DNA of 31,747 bases from Clostridiales bacterium (GCA_004556755.1 SFFW01000017.1:1-31747); one strand, 5' to 3'; shown: positions 22,276 through 30,032, counted from the first letter of the stretch. Translations and numbers: made by a program. The notes: generated by a model from the letters alone, not told the origin.

Positions 22276-23136
22276 TTATCTCTCCCAACGGCAGCTTGCC
22301 CCGCAGGGCAGCACCAGCCCGCTGTCGGTCACCGGCAGTCCCAGCTCCCGTGCCTCGGAGCTGCCGCCGAACTTCTTTGTAAACACGCTCTCGGTGACGT
22401 ATGACAGCACCGAGGCGGATAAGCCCGTCGTATACGAATTTATCAGCACGAAAAGCGGATCGTCCGAAAGCACGCCCGCACACAGCGACACGAAGGGCCA
22501 GAGATTCTTTTCGAGCTTCCACACTTCGCCGCCGGGTCCCCTGCCGTATGAGGGCGGGTCCATGATGATCGCATCGTAGCGTCTGCCCCGGCGTATCTCC
22601 CGTTCAACGAACTTGGCGCAGTCGTCCACTATCCAGCGGATGGGAGCGTCCTTAAGTCCCGACGAGACGGCGTTTTCCTTTGCCCATGCGACCATGCCCT
22701 TTGCGGCGTCGACATGGCACACTGTCGCTCCCGCCTTTGCGCAGGCAACCGTCGCAGCGCCGGTGTAGGCAAAGAGGTTCAGTACGCTCACGGGTCTGCC
22801 CGCCGTGCGTATCTTTTCCATCGCCCAGTCCCAGTTGCACGCCTGCTCCGGGAAAAGCCCCGTATGCTTGAAGTTCATGGGCTTTACGTTGAAGCGCAGC
22901 TCACCGTAGCTTATCTGCCAGCTTTCGGGCAGTCCGCCCTTGTCCCAGCTTCCGCCTCCGGTCTCGCTGCGGCGATACCTTGCGTCACGGCAGCTCCAGC
23001 GGCTGTCGCTCTTCGGCGTTTCCCAAATAGCCTGCGGGTCGGGACGCACGAGATTGTACTTCCCCCAGCGCTCAAGCTTTTCGCCCCCCGAACAGTCGAG
23101 AAGCTCAAAATCCTTCCATTTATCAGAAATCCACAT
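22276..23136 (-). CDS. Class I SAM-dependent methyltransferase (RlmI/RlmK-like)
   Basis: A 286-residue methyltransferase. Motif I is LNLFAYTGAATVACAKAGA, the acidic SAM contact is HVDAAKG, and the catalytic region is IIMDPPSYGRGPGGE, typical of COG1092-type RNA cytosine/guanine methyltransferases. It lacks the N-terminal PUA domain of E. coli RlmI but has an N-terminal beta domain (GGEKLERWGKYNLVRPDPQAIW). An rRNA target is likely; the exact base is unknown. It is the first gene of the eleven-gene minus-strand run. Confidence 0.87.
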   Translation of the reverse strand: MWISDKWKDFELLDCSGGEKLERWGKYNLVRPDPQAIWETPKSDSRWSCRDARYRRSETGGGSWDKGGLPESWQISYGELRFNVKPMNFKHTGLFPEQACNWDWAMEKIRTAGRPVSVLNLFAYTGAATVACAKAGATVCHVDAAKGMVAWAKENAVSSGLKDAPIRWIVDDCAKFVEREIRRGRRYDAIIMDPPSYGRGPGGEVWKLEKNLWPFVSLCAGVLSDDPLFVLINSYTTGLSASVLSYVTESVFTKKFGGSSEARELGLPVTDSGLVLPCGASCRWER

Positions 23137-23169
23137 AGATCATACCTACCGATTATAATTTGACATGAT

Positions 23170-23198
23170 ATTATATCACTCTTTGTCTGCGGTTTCAA
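23170..23198 (-). promoter_or_regulatory. Promoter of the methyltransferase-ecf-truA-clpE-pepT run
   Basis: Minus-strand TTGAAA (23193-23198) and TATAAT (23170-23175) with 17-bp spacing, about 30 bp before the first start codon. No other clear promoter was found within the run, though internal ones cannot be excluded. Confidence 0.75.
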
Positions 23199-23336
23199 TT
23201 GCAGCATATACTTTTTTCATAATTTCGCTCTGCCGTTCATCAACATTCAGCGTTTGTTTAAAATTTCTTTTGCCTTTGTTCATTACTTTGACATAAAGCT
23301 CATGTATTATAGGCACATAAGACAGAGGTGAGCATA

Positions 23337-24764
23337 ATGGATGAAAACAATCGCAGCGTGCAAGAGAAAATCGACGCTGCCGAAACTCCCGAATCCCCCG
23401 TATCGAGTGAGACGGGATTCACCTTCGGCTCAAGCGACGGCGAGTACCGTTTCGTGAGACCCGAAGCAAGACTTTATGAGGACGCAGAGTACGTTCCTCA
23501 ATCCGAAAGCACGGAGTTTCCCAACTACTATGTTCCCTCTGAGAAAAAGCCCAAGGAGCAGAAGGACGACGGAGCAAAGCCCCCCAAGCGTCGGCTCGGA
23601 CTGAAGATCGCCTGTCTGTGCCTTGTGTGTGCGCTGCTCGGCGGGATCGCCGGAGCCGCAGCCGGACGTCTTATGTACGGTCAGGACGACAGCAACGACG
23701 CTGCCGCCGACACTCCGATAATCCGCTCCACCGGCACCCCGATAAACAGCTCGACAAGCACCGCAAACGACATTTACACGCTTGCCTGTTCGCAGACCGT
23801 CGGCATCAAGACCGAGGTCACCTACACGAATATGTTCGGGCAGACCAGCTCTACCGCCGTATCCGGCACGGGCTTTGTCGTCACCACCGACGGCTACATC
23901 ATGACAAACTACCACGTCATCGAGTACGCCTACGAGTCAAACCGCACCGTGTCCGTCATCTTCAAGGACGGTACGCAGTACGACGCAAGCATCGTCGGCG
24001 TCGAAGCCGAAAACGACGTTGCGGTCCTGAAGATAGATGCGACCGGGCTTACCCCCGTCGCAGTCGGCGACAGTGATGATATTCTCGTCGGCGACACGGT
24101 ATACGCAGTCGGCAACCCCCTCGGAGAGCTTGACTTCTCCATGACGACGGGCAGCATAAGCGCCCTCGACCGCAGCATCACGGTCGACAGCGATCAGCCC
24201 GCAATAAATATGTTCCAGTTTGACGCAGCGGTAAACTCCGGCAACTCCGGCGGTCCCGTGTACAACACCTCCGGTGAGGTCATCGGTATCGTTACCGCAA
24301 AGTCCAGTGAAAACAACGTCGAAGGCATCGGCTTTGCCATCCCGATAAACGATGCGGTTAACATCGCAAACGACCTTATCACCAAGGGCTACGTTACCGG
24401 GAAAGCCTATCTCGGCGTCACGGTCGACACCCGCTACACCTCGGTCTATGCCGACTATTACGGTATGCCCGAAGGCGCATATATCTTCTATGTCGAGCCC
24501 GGCACCTGTGCCGAAAAGGCGGGCATCTCCTCCGGAGACATCATCACGAAGATCGGCGATTACGACATTCGCAGCTACTCCGATCTCTCCTCGGCGATCC
24601 GTGAGTTCCACGCAGGCGACACGGTGAAGTTCGTGGTCTACAGAGCCAACGATTACATCGAGCTTTCCGTCACCTTCGACGAATCCAAGCCCAACACCGG
24701 ATCAAACGGCGTTAACGAATCGGGGCTTTCAAGCCACCCGCAAAGCGGCGGCAGATTCAATTGA
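23337..24764 (+). CDS. HtrA/DegP-family serine protease, membrane-anchored
   Basis: A 475-residue S1C protease of the cell surface. After a cytoplasmic stretch of about 90 residues (PKRRLGLK just before the membrane) comes one membrane segment (IACLCLVCALLGGIAGAAAG). The trypsin-like domain has the triad His in MTNYHVIEYA, Asp in ENDVAVLKID and Ser in GNSGGPV. A C-terminal PDZ domain (GAYIFYVEPGTCAEKAGISSGDII) recognises substrates. It degrades misfolded exported proteins. ATG at 23337 with AGAGGTGAG upstream is preferred over GTG 23328. The promoter is unclear: TATTAT at 23305-23310 has no convincing -35. Confidence 0.95.
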   Translation: MDENNRSVQEKIDAAETPESPVSSETGFTFGSSDGEYRFVRPEARLYEDAEYVPQSESTEFPNYYVPSEKKPKEQKDDGAKPPKRRLGLKIACLCLVCALLGGIAGAAAGRLMYGQDDSNDAAADTPIIRSTGTPINSSTSTANDIYTLACSQTVGIKTEVTYTNMFGQTSSTAVSGTGFVVTTDGYIMTNYHVIEYAYESNRTVSVIFKDGTQYDASIVGVEAENDVAVLKIDATGLTPVAVGDSDDILVGDTVYAVGNPLGELDFSMTTGSISALDRSITVDSDQPAINMFQFDAAVNSGNSGGPVYNTSGEVIGIVTAKSSENNVEGIGFAIPINDAVNIANDLITKGYVTGKAYLGVTVDTRYTSVYADYYGMPEGAYIFYVEPGTCAEKAGISSGDIITKIGDYDIRSYSDLSSAIREFHAGDTVKFVVYRANDYIELSVTFDESKPNTGSNGVNESGLSSHPQSGGRFN

Positions 24765-24818
24765 TATTTCGATACTTTTCTTCTCCTTATACATCCTCTC
24801 TATTTCTCCAAAGCAAAG

Positions 24819-24845
24819 GACCGTCGGGTTATCCGGCGGTCTTTT
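24819..24845 (+). terminator. Terminator after htrA
   Basis: 9-bp stem (24819-24827 with 24833-24841, one G-T pair), 5-nt loop, then TTTT. Confidence 0.7.
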
Positions 24846-24878
24846 GTTGTCGTTTTTGCTCAATTTATCGCAAAAAAG

Positions 24879-24907
24879 TTGACATCCCTTTGTGTGCATT
24901 GTATAAT
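24879..24907 (+). promoter_or_regulatory. Consensus promoter of the methionine gamma-lyase gene
   Basis: TTGACA (24879-24884) and TATAAT (24902-24907) with 17-bp spacing: both hexamers are perfect. The predicted leader of about 36 nt is too short for a riboswitch. Confidence 0.88.
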
Positions 24908-24949
24908 TGCACTATCGTAGCAACCAAATTTTACACAGGAGAGTATACT

Positions 24950-26152
24950 ATGGAAAAAGAAATGCTTGACAAAATGGGCTTCGGTACCCGTGCGGTACAC
25001 GCAGGCAACGTGAGGGATACGCAGTACGGCTCCCTGACCATGCCTATCTACCAGACCTCGACCTTCTACTTCGACAGCTGCGAACAGGGCGGCCGCCGTT
25101 TTGCGGGCGAGGAAGGCGGTTACATCTACACCCGTCTCGGCAACCCCACCACCACCGTTTTGGAAAACAAGATCGCAGCTCTTGAAGGCGGTGAGGCGTG
25201 CGCAGCAGCCTCCTCCGGCATGGGCGCCATCTCCTCCTGTCTGTGGAGCATTGCGGGCGCAGGAAAGCACATCATAGCCGACGAGACCCTCTACGGCTGT
25301 ACCTTCGCCCTGCTCAGCCACGGCATGACGCAGTACGGCGTCGAGGTCACGTTCACGGACCTCAGCAAGCTTGAAAATCTCACGGCAAACCTTCGTGAGA
25401 ACACCGTCGCCGTTTATCTCGAGACCCCCGCAAACCCCAACCTCAAGATCACCGACATTGAGCTTCTTGCCAAGGCCGCACACGAATACAACCCCGAAAT
25501 ACTCGTCGTCTGCGACAACACCTTTGCCTCCCCCGCTCTGCAGAACCCTCTGAAGCTCGGTGCGGACGTTGTTGTACACTCTGCGACCAAGTACCTCAAC
25601 GGCCACGGCGACGTCATAGCCGGCTTTGTAGTCGGCTCTGCCGAGTTTATTACCAAGGTCAAGATGTTCGGTCTTAAGGACATGACCGGCGCAACGCTCG
25701 GGCCTTTTGAGTCATGGCTCATCCTCAGAGGTCTCAAGTCTCTTGAGATCCGTGTAGAGCGTCACACCGCAAGCGCAAAGAAGATCGCCGAGTACCTGTA
25801 CAACAACGACAAGGTAGAGCACGTCAACTACCCCGGTCTGCCCACGCATCCCGGTCACGAGATCGCAAAGCGTCAGATGAAGGACTTCGGCGGCATGATC
25901 TCCTTTGAGATAAAGGGCGGCAAGGAAGCAGGCATGAAGTTCTGCAACGCTCTCAAGCTCTGCACCATCGCAGTCTCCCTCGGCGACGCCGAGACGCTTA
26001 TTGAGCATCCCGCATCCATGACCCACTCCACCTACGGTCCCGAAGACCTCAAGGCGGCAGGCATTTCCGCAGGTCTCATCCGTCTCTCAGTCGGTCTTGA
26101 AAACGCCGACGACATCATCGCCGATATGCAGCAGGCATTTGACAGCATCTGA
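24950..26152 (+). CDS. megL: L-methionine gamma-lyase
   Basis: A 400-residue PLP enzyme of the Cys/Met metabolism family. It splits methionine into methanethiol, 2-oxobutyrate and ammonia, and can also act on homocysteine or cysteine. The PLP Lys is in HSATKYLNGHGDVIAG. The motif LYGCTFALLSHG contains the Cys equivalent to Cys116 of Pseudomonas MGL, which separates lyases from O-acetylhomoserine sulfhydrylases and cystathionine enzymes. The length is typical. ATG at 24950 has AGGAGAG 7 nt before it; the open frame extends upstream through the promoter but cannot be coding there. The perfect promoter suggests high expression. Confidence 0.9.
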   Translation: MEKEMLDKMGFGTRAVHAGNVRDTQYGSLTMPIYQTSTFYFDSCEQGGRRFAGEEGGYIYTRLGNPTTTVLENKIAALEGGEACAAASSGMGAISSCLWSIAGAGKHIIADETLYGCTFALLSHGMTQYGVEVTFTDLSKLENLTANLRENTVAVYLETPANPNLKITDIELLAKAAHEYNPEILVVCDNTFASPALQNPLKLGADVVVHSATKYLNGHGDVIAGFVVGSAEFITKVKMFGLKDMTGATLGPFESWLILRGLKSLEIRVERHTASAKKIAEYLYNNDKVEHVNYPGLPTHPGHEIAKRQMKDFGGMISFEIKGGKEAGMKFCNALKLCTIAVSLGDAETLIEHPASMTHSTYGPEDLKAAGISAGLIRLSVGLENADDIIADMQQAFDSI

Positions 26153-26162
26153 ATTTAACACG

Positions 26163-26201
26163 AAAAAACTCCTGCCGATAGAGCGGTGTTCATAAAACAG
26201 T
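26163..26201 (+). repeat. Left inverted repeat of the hydrolase cassette
   Basis: 39 nt, starting 10 bp after the methionine gamma-lyase stop. Its inverted partner is at 27451-27489; about 33 of 39 positions agree. Confidence 0.6.
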
Positions 26202-26202
26202 G

Positions 26203-26240
26203 AATCCTCCGCATGGTTGCAATCATACGGAGGATTGTTT
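26203..26240 (+). terminator. Terminator-like hairpin downstream of megL
   Basis: AATCCTCCG (26203-26211) pairs with CGGAGGATT (26228-26236), followed by GTTTT. The inner bases ATG/CAT can extend the stem. Confidence 0.6.
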
Positions 26241-26255
26241 TCTACACATAATTTA

Positions 26256-26305
26256 AACTTGCTGGCGGCGAACGGTTTGTTAAAACCGTTCGCCGCCAGC
26301 AAGTT
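26256..26305. repeat. Perfect 23-bp inverted repeat
   Basis: Arms 26256-26278 and 26283-26305 are exact reverse complements around a 4-nt loop GTTA. It is far longer than any terminator stem in the window. On the minus strand it is followed by TTTAAAT, so it could stop transcripts from the hydrolase gene. It may also be a fused pair of element ends. Confidence 0.7.
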
Positions 26306-26526
26306 CACAGGGGATAGCCGCTTTAGCGGCGCAAGGGGGTGTAGCCACCTTGACGGAAAAAAGTGACGCAACTTCCTCGGTCATACAGTTTTTCTGCTGA
26401 GGTCGAATGAAGCTCGGCAGGACGACGATACTCCCGACAGGAGAGTATAGAAGTGCGCCCTTTTGTCCGGAAAGTATTTTACAGCATCCCGGCAAACTGG
26501 AAGTTTTCGGTTGTTCGCTTCATTAA
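26306..26526. mobile_element. Noncoding stretch resembling ICE backbone DNA
   Basis: No convincing gene is present. The stretch around GTGTAGCCACCTTGACGG and GTGACGCAACTTCCTCGG recalls, from memory, noncoding segments of Tn1549-like conjugative elements in gut Firmicutes. I cannot confirm this here. Short open frames on the minus strand lack ribosome sites. It separates the palindrome at 26256-26305 from the hydrolase stop. Confidence 0.3.
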
Positions 26527-27348
26527 TTAGATGTTTGTAAGAAATTCCTCTATCAAGGCGTTTATCAGTTCTGGCTTATCTGTATTGGAATTATGACCCG
26601 CTCCTTCAATCCATTGCAAAGGAATTTGTGTATCTCGATGCCACGCCTTATTATACCGTATACATGAACCAGCATGATCCTGTGTGCCGCATATCAACAA
26701 AGCCGGACATTTGATTTCATATGGAAAATTCTTTTCTATCGCTGCTGCCAAGATACGAAAGCCATGCCCGGCAATTTGTGCATAACGTTTCTGATTTCCA
26801 TCGTAAACCAACATCATTTCTCGCATCAGATTTCTGCCGTAATCAGAAGTAGCAACACCGTCAGTACCTGATTTCAAAAGCAGTTTCCACGGATAGTGAG
26901 CATATACTGGCTCCATTCTTTTCAAAAGCCAAAGTTCAGCTGCCGTCACATATTTTCTTTGCAACGGTGCAGAGTCAATAGAAATAAAACCTTTCAGTTG
27001 ATCCGGATAAAGCTGCGCAAAAGCTTGACCCACATATCCACCCATTGACTGGCCGACAATTACAGGTTTTACGATTTTCTCTCGCTCTAAAATTTCATTT
27101 AGCCACTTGGCTTTGTCGAACAGGTCAAAGTCGAACTGAAACGGCCATGAAGTTGCGTGTGCCGGTGCATCCCATACGACAATGTTATACTTTCTGCCAA
27201 AATGCTCAATTTGTTTGTCAAACAATCTATGGTCGGCGGTCAGTCCCGGAAGAAAAACGAGCGTGATTGCATCCAGACTTAAAATATTTACCCAATAGTG
27301 AATTGTTCCGCAAGAAGTTTGATATACATCTTCTTTCAATGGATTCAC
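26527..27348 (-). CDS. Alpha/beta hydrolase
   Basis: A 273-residue alpha/beta-hydrolase-fold protein: oxyanion region VFLPGLTADHRLFD, nucleophile elbow GQSMGG, acid in ICGTQDHAG and catalytic His in IEGAGHNSN. There is no signal peptide, so it is cytoplasmic. Substrate unknown; esterase, lactonase or thioesterase roles are all open. GTG at 27348 has GGGAG 8 nt upstream. Codon use is visibly more AT-rich than in the flanking genes (many AAA, TTT, ATA), which with the flanking inverted repeats suggests recent acquisition. Confidence 0.88.
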   Translation of the reverse strand: MNPLKEDVYQTSCGTIHYWVNILSLDAITLVFLPGLTADHRLFDKQIEHFGRKYNIVVWDAPAHATSWPFQFDFDLFDKAKWLNEILEREKIVKPVIVGQSMGGYVGQAFAQLYPDQLKGFISIDSAPLQRKYVTAAELWLLKRMEPVYAHYPWKLLLKSGTDGVATSDYGRNLMREMMLVYDGNQKRYAQIAGHGFRILAAAIEKNFPYEIKCPALLICGTQDHAGSCIRYNKAWHRDTQIPLQWIEGAGHNSNTDKPELINALIEEFLTNI

Positions 27349-27384
27349 CTCTACAACTCCCGATTTGTATGTCTTGTCGGCCCC

Positions 27385-27413
27385 ATATTATCATATAACA
27401 GGATAAGATACAA
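27385..27413 (-). promoter_or_regulatory. Promoter candidate of the hydrolase gene
   Basis: Minus-strand TTGTAT (27408-27413) and TAATAT (27385-27390) with 17-bp spacing, about 35 bp upstream of the GTG start and within the cassette. Confidence 0.45.
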
Positions 27414-27416
27414 GAG

Positions 27417-27447
27417 CAGCCACAGCAGTGCAAAACTACTGTGGCTG
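27417..27447. repeat. Hairpin next to the right cassette end
   Basis: 9-bp arms CAGCCACAG (27417-27425) and CTGTGGCTG (27439-27447), immediately inside the right inverted repeat (27451-27489). It may act as a terminator for one strand. Confidence 0.5.
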
Positions 27448-27502
27448 TTAACTGTTTTACGACCACCGCCCCATGGCAGGAGTTTTTTTGTTAATCAGAT
27501 TC

Positions 27503-27919
27503 TTACTTGCCCTTTTTATGTCCGCACACCGAGCAGAAGCTTTCGCCCTTTTCGTAGAAGTGGCGGTTTGACTCGATGTGCTTTTTCATGTTCACAAAGC
27601 GCTGCACCTCGGCGCTGCTGAGCTTTTCACGCACGGTGCGGTGCGAATAGTCGTGCCATGTGATGAGGACGACGCACAAAAAGATCAGTGCGAAAAGGCA
27701 GAACACCGCAAACGCCACCCACAGCATCCCGTCCGTCGTTTTGCCGATGTAGGGTCCGTTCAGAAACGGTCTGAACAAAACGGCGCTCAAAACCGCTACC
27801 GCGGTCAGCACGATGTACAGCGGAAATCTTCCGCCGAGTCTAATGGGCAGCTTCCCGCAGTGCGGGCATATCTTCATTCCGTCGGGGATCCTGTTCCCAC
27901 ATTTCGGACAGTCTCTCAT
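27503..27919 (-). CDS. Membrane protein with N- and C-terminal zinc-binding motifs
   Basis: A 138-residue protein beginning with a zinc ribbon (CPKCGNRIPDGMKICPHCG, four Cys). Two membrane segments follow (YIVLTAVAVLSAVLF and LWVAFAVFCLFALIFLCVVLI), then a charged helix, and it ends with another CSVCG pair. Family not identified. ATG at 27919 has AGGAG 7 nt upstream; a GTG 15 nt earlier overlaps that ribosome site and is rejected. It stands alone between the hydrolase cassette and the divergent MATE gene. Confidence 0.8.
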   Translation of the reverse strand: MRDCPKCGNRIPDGMKICPHCGKLPIRLGGRFPLYIVLTAVAVLSAVLFRPFLNGPYIGKTTDGMLWVAFAVFCLFALIFLCVVLITWHDYSHRTVREKLSSAEVQRFVNMKKHIESNRHFYEKGESFCSVCGHKKGK

Positions 27920-27989
27920 GTTGTGTCTCCTCACTCAAGCGATGTGGACATATTGTACTCCTTTTGTCAGAAAAACACAAGACTTATAA

Positions 27990-28018
27990 TTGACATCGGA
28001 GGGAATCGGGAATAGAAT
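27990..28018 (+). promoter_or_regulatory. Promoter of the MATE gene
   Basis: TTGACA (27990-27995) and TAGAAT (28013-28018) with 17-bp spacing, 34 bp before the ATG. No riboswitch-like fold is evident in the short leader. Confidence 0.7.
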
Positions 28019-28051
28019 AGCAAAGATAATTACTCGAAAGGCAGCATAGTA

Positions 28052-29416
28052 ATGACATTTTCTCACGCAAAACGGCGAAGCGAGTCGGTCAAGGACATGA
28101 CGCAGGGCAATCCCTACTCGCAGATCATTGCCTTCGCTCTGCCGATTTTTCTCAGTCAGGTTTTTCAGCAGCTTTACAACACCGCCGACACGCTCATCGT
28201 CGGCAGGTTCCTCGGCACGAACGCTCTTGCGGCGGTCAGCTCGTCGGGAACGCTGATATTCCTGCTCGTAAGCTTCTTTAACGGCACCTCAATGGGTGCG
28301 GGCGTCGTCGTGTCGAAGTACTTCGGCGCAAAGGACAACGATAAAATTTCCCGTGCGATACATACGAACATCGTGTTTTCGCTCCTGTGCGGCGTCGTGC
28401 TGACCCTCGTGGGCGTTTTCCTGACCCCCACCTTCCTCGTGTGGATGAAAACCGACCCCGATGTTCTGCCGGAGGCTATCGAATACTTCCGCTACTTCTT
28501 CCTCGGCAGCCTCGCCATGATAATGTACAACGCCTGCCGAGGCATCATGAGCGCCCTCGGTGACAGCAAGCGCCCCCTGTACTATCTGATATTCTCCTCG
28601 CTTCTGAACGTTGCGCTCGACGTCCTTTTCGTTGCAGGCTTCGGCTGGGGCGTGTGGTCGGCGGCGGTCGCAACCGTGCTCTCGCAGGCGGCAAGCGTCG
28701 TGCTGTGTCTGCGTCATCTGCTCATGAAGGATCAGATCTACTCCGTCCAGCTCAAAAAGCTTCGCATAGACAAAGCTATGCTGCTTGAGATCCTCCGCTA
28801 CGGCTTGCCCGCCGGCGTGCAGAACTCCGTCATAGCCTTCGCAAACACCATCGTGCAGACACAGATAAACTCCTTCGGCAAATACGCCACCGCAGCATAC
28901 GGCACCCACGGCAAGATAGAGGGCTTTGCCTTCCTGCCCATCGTCAGCTTCAACATGGCGATCTCCACGTTCATCAGCCAGAATCTCGGTGCGGGGCTTT
29001 ACGACCGTGTGAAGCAAGGCGCACGCTTCGGCACCGTCGCTGCCGTCTTAATGGCGGAGCTTGTCGGCGTACTGTGCTACATCTTTGCGCCGCAGCTCAT
29101 CGGACTTTTCGACAGCAATGCGGAGGTCATCAGGCTCGGCACCATGCAAGCCCGCACCGTGTCACTGTTCTTCTTCCTGCTTGCCTACTCGCACTCCATT
29201 GCGGCGGTGTGCCGAGGCGCAGGTAAGGCGTTCGTACCGATGTTTATAATGCTCGGCGTGTGGTGCGTCCTGCGTATCTGCTATATCGCATATGTGAGCC
29301 ATACCTTCGGCGAGCTGAGCTACATCTACTGGGCGTACCCCATCACATGGGCGATAAGCTCGGTGATGTATCTCATATATTACCTCAAGGGCGACTGGAT
29401 ACACGGCTTTGACTGA
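28052..29416 (+). CDS. MATE family efflux transporter
   Basis: A 454-residue membrane protein with about twelve membrane segments in two homologous halves. MATE hallmarks include ALPIFLSQVFQQLYNTADTLIVGRFLG in TM1-2 and the second-half copy YGLPAGVQNSVIAFANTIVQTQINSFG. It exports cationic drugs or metabolites in exchange for Na+ or H+; the substrate is not predictable. AAAGG lies 10 nt before ATG 28052. An in-frame ATG at 28097 is also possible but has no ribosome site. It ends 6 bp before a strong terminator and appears monocistronic. Confidence 0.95.
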   Translation: MTFSHAKRRSESVKDMTQGNPYSQIIAFALPIFLSQVFQQLYNTADTLIVGRFLGTNALAAVSSSGTLIFLLVSFFNGTSMGAGVVVSKYFGAKDNDKISRAIHTNIVFSLLCGVVLTLVGVFLTPTFLVWMKTDPDVLPEAIEYFRYFFLGSLAMIMYNACRGIMSALGDSKRPLYYLIFSSLLNVALDVLFVAGFGWGVWSAAVATVLSQAASVVLCLRHLLMKDQIYSVQLKKLRIDKAMLLEILRYGLPAGVQNSVIAFANTIVQTQINSFGKYATAAYGTHGKIEGFAFLPIVSFNMAISTFISQNLGAGLYDRVKQGARFGTVAAVLMAELVGVLCYIFAPQLIGLFDSNAEVIRLGTMQARTVSLFFFLLAYSHSIAAVCRGAGKAFVPMFIMLGVWCVLRICYIAYVSHTFGELSYIYWAYPITWAISSVMYLIYYLKGDWIHGFD

Positions 29417-29422
29417 TTCGGC

Positions 29423-29459
29423 AAAAGCTCCGGCAATACTATGTATTGCCGGAGCTTTT
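29423..29459 (+). terminator. Terminator after the MATE gene
   Basis: Perfect 16-bp arms (29423-29438 and 29444-29459) with a 5-nt loop, T run continuing to 29461. Confidence 0.93.
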
Positions 29460-29498
29460 TTGCGTAGGCTGCGTGCCATACCGCTGCATTTTATATCT

Positions 29499-29573
29499 AA
29501 AAAAGAAGTCAGGCACATCTTGCGGTAAGGAAGGGCTCCAATTGCCCAACGACCATAAGCGAAGCTGACTTCA
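29499..29573 (-). ncRNA. Candidate small structured RNA with its own promoter and terminator
   Basis: On the minus strand, GAAGTCAG (29565-29572) pairs with CTGACTTC (29505-29512), followed by TTTTTT (29499-29504). Within the closing stem, further helices stack in order: CTTCGC with GCAAG, GGT with ACC, and GGGC with GCCC around a 7-nt loop. A promoter 7-8 nt upstream would start transcription at the first base of the closing stem. The result is a rod-like RNA of about 74 nt with no reading frame. I could not match it to 6S, SRP, tmRNA or a riboswitch I know. Confidence 0.5.
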
Positions 29574-29578
29574 AGGAC

Positions 29579-29606
29579 AGTATACTCAGATTTCGGAAAA
29601 CATCAA
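29579..29606 (-). promoter_or_regulatory. Promoter of the candidate small RNA
   Basis: Minus-strand TTGATG (29601-29606) and TATACT (29579-29584) with 16-bp spacing; predicted start near 29572. Confidence 0.5.
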
Positions 29607-29625
29607 CCGTCAGTAAATTATTAGT

Positions 29626-29660
29626 AAAAGGACTGAAAACCGTTGGTTTTCAGTCCTTTT
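29626..29660. terminator. Bidirectional terminator between small RNA and hypothetical gene
   Basis: Perfect 16-bp arms (29626-29641 and 29645-29660) with a 3-nt loop and A/T runs on both sides. It ends 3 bp before the stop of the minus-strand gene at 29664. Confidence 0.9.
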
Positions 29661-29663
29661 TTA

Positions 29664-30032
29664 TTACATCTGCCAGACCTCAATGCCTTCCTCAAGGATC
29701 TGTCCTTGATTGTAAGCTTCAACTATCTTGCGGATCGCATGATCGGCAAAAATGGTCGAGATCTTGTCCGCCGTGGGAATGGGCCACTCCTCCTCGGTAA
29801 GTTCGGGGAGCTGCTCGATCTTGCGCATATTTTCGGTCGCCTTGCGGAGCTTGAGCTGCTCCTCAAGCGTGTGGCGGCGCAGCCTGTCGTCGGGTGCAAG
29901 CTGGGTAACGTCCACCTTGCCGGCCACTCGGTCGATGATGATTATGCCGTGTCCGTTAGCTTCCTTGCCCTGCGGGAAGTACCAATATGTCAGTTGGTTA
30001 TCGTCCTGCTCTTTAAGTCTGAAAGTAACCAT
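29664..30032 (-). CDS. Hypothetical protein
   Basis: A 122-residue soluble protein with a strong ribosome site (GGAGG, 7 nt before ATG 30032), so it is very likely real. The N-terminal half looks like beta strands (MVTFRLKEQDDNQLTYWYFP, GHGIIIIDRVAGKVDVTQL). The C-terminal half is helical and charged (LEEQLKLRKATENMRKIEQLPELTEEEW). No family recognised, no signal peptide or membrane segment. It is followed by a terminator and stands alone downstream of the TM2-domain gene on the same strand. Confidence 0.8.
   Translation of the reverse strand: MVTFRLKEQDDNQLTYWYFPQGKEANGHGIIIIDRVAGKVDVTQLAPDDRLRRHTLEEQLKLRKATENMRKIEQLPELTEEEWPIPTADKISTIFADHAIRKIVEAYNQGQILEEGIEVWQM

Larger units (their letters stand above)
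26163..27489. mobile_element. Hydrolase cassette bounded by imperfect 39-nt inverted repeats
   Basis: The left end (26163-26201) and the reverse complement of the right end (27451-27489) share AAAAAACTCCTGCC, then after a 5-6 nt variable gap GCGGTG-TC-TAAAACAGT with two mismatches. Both ends are followed inward by a different hairpin (26203-26236 and 27417-27447). TTAAC occurs just outside both ends. Inside lie a long palindrome, a noncoding stretch and an alpha/beta hydrolase gene that is more AT-rich than its neighbours. No transposase is present, so it would need help to move. The unit as a mobile cassette is inferred from the ends. Confidence 0.45.

Noticed and set aside
24761..24949. 63-codon N-terminal extension of the methionine gamma-lyase
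   Set aside because: It would start at the end of htrA and run through a terminator and a consensus promoter; the ATG at 24950 has a good ribosome site and the family start.
26087..26495. Minus-strand frames across the 23-bp palindrome (71 and 94 codons)
   Set aside because: No ribosome sites, they run through the palindrome and a terminator, and they resemble no known protein.
29499..29573. SRP RNA or 6S RNA
   Set aside because: The SRP core GGAAG/AGCAGCC around a GGAA-type tetraloop is absent and the length is far below that of 6S RNA.
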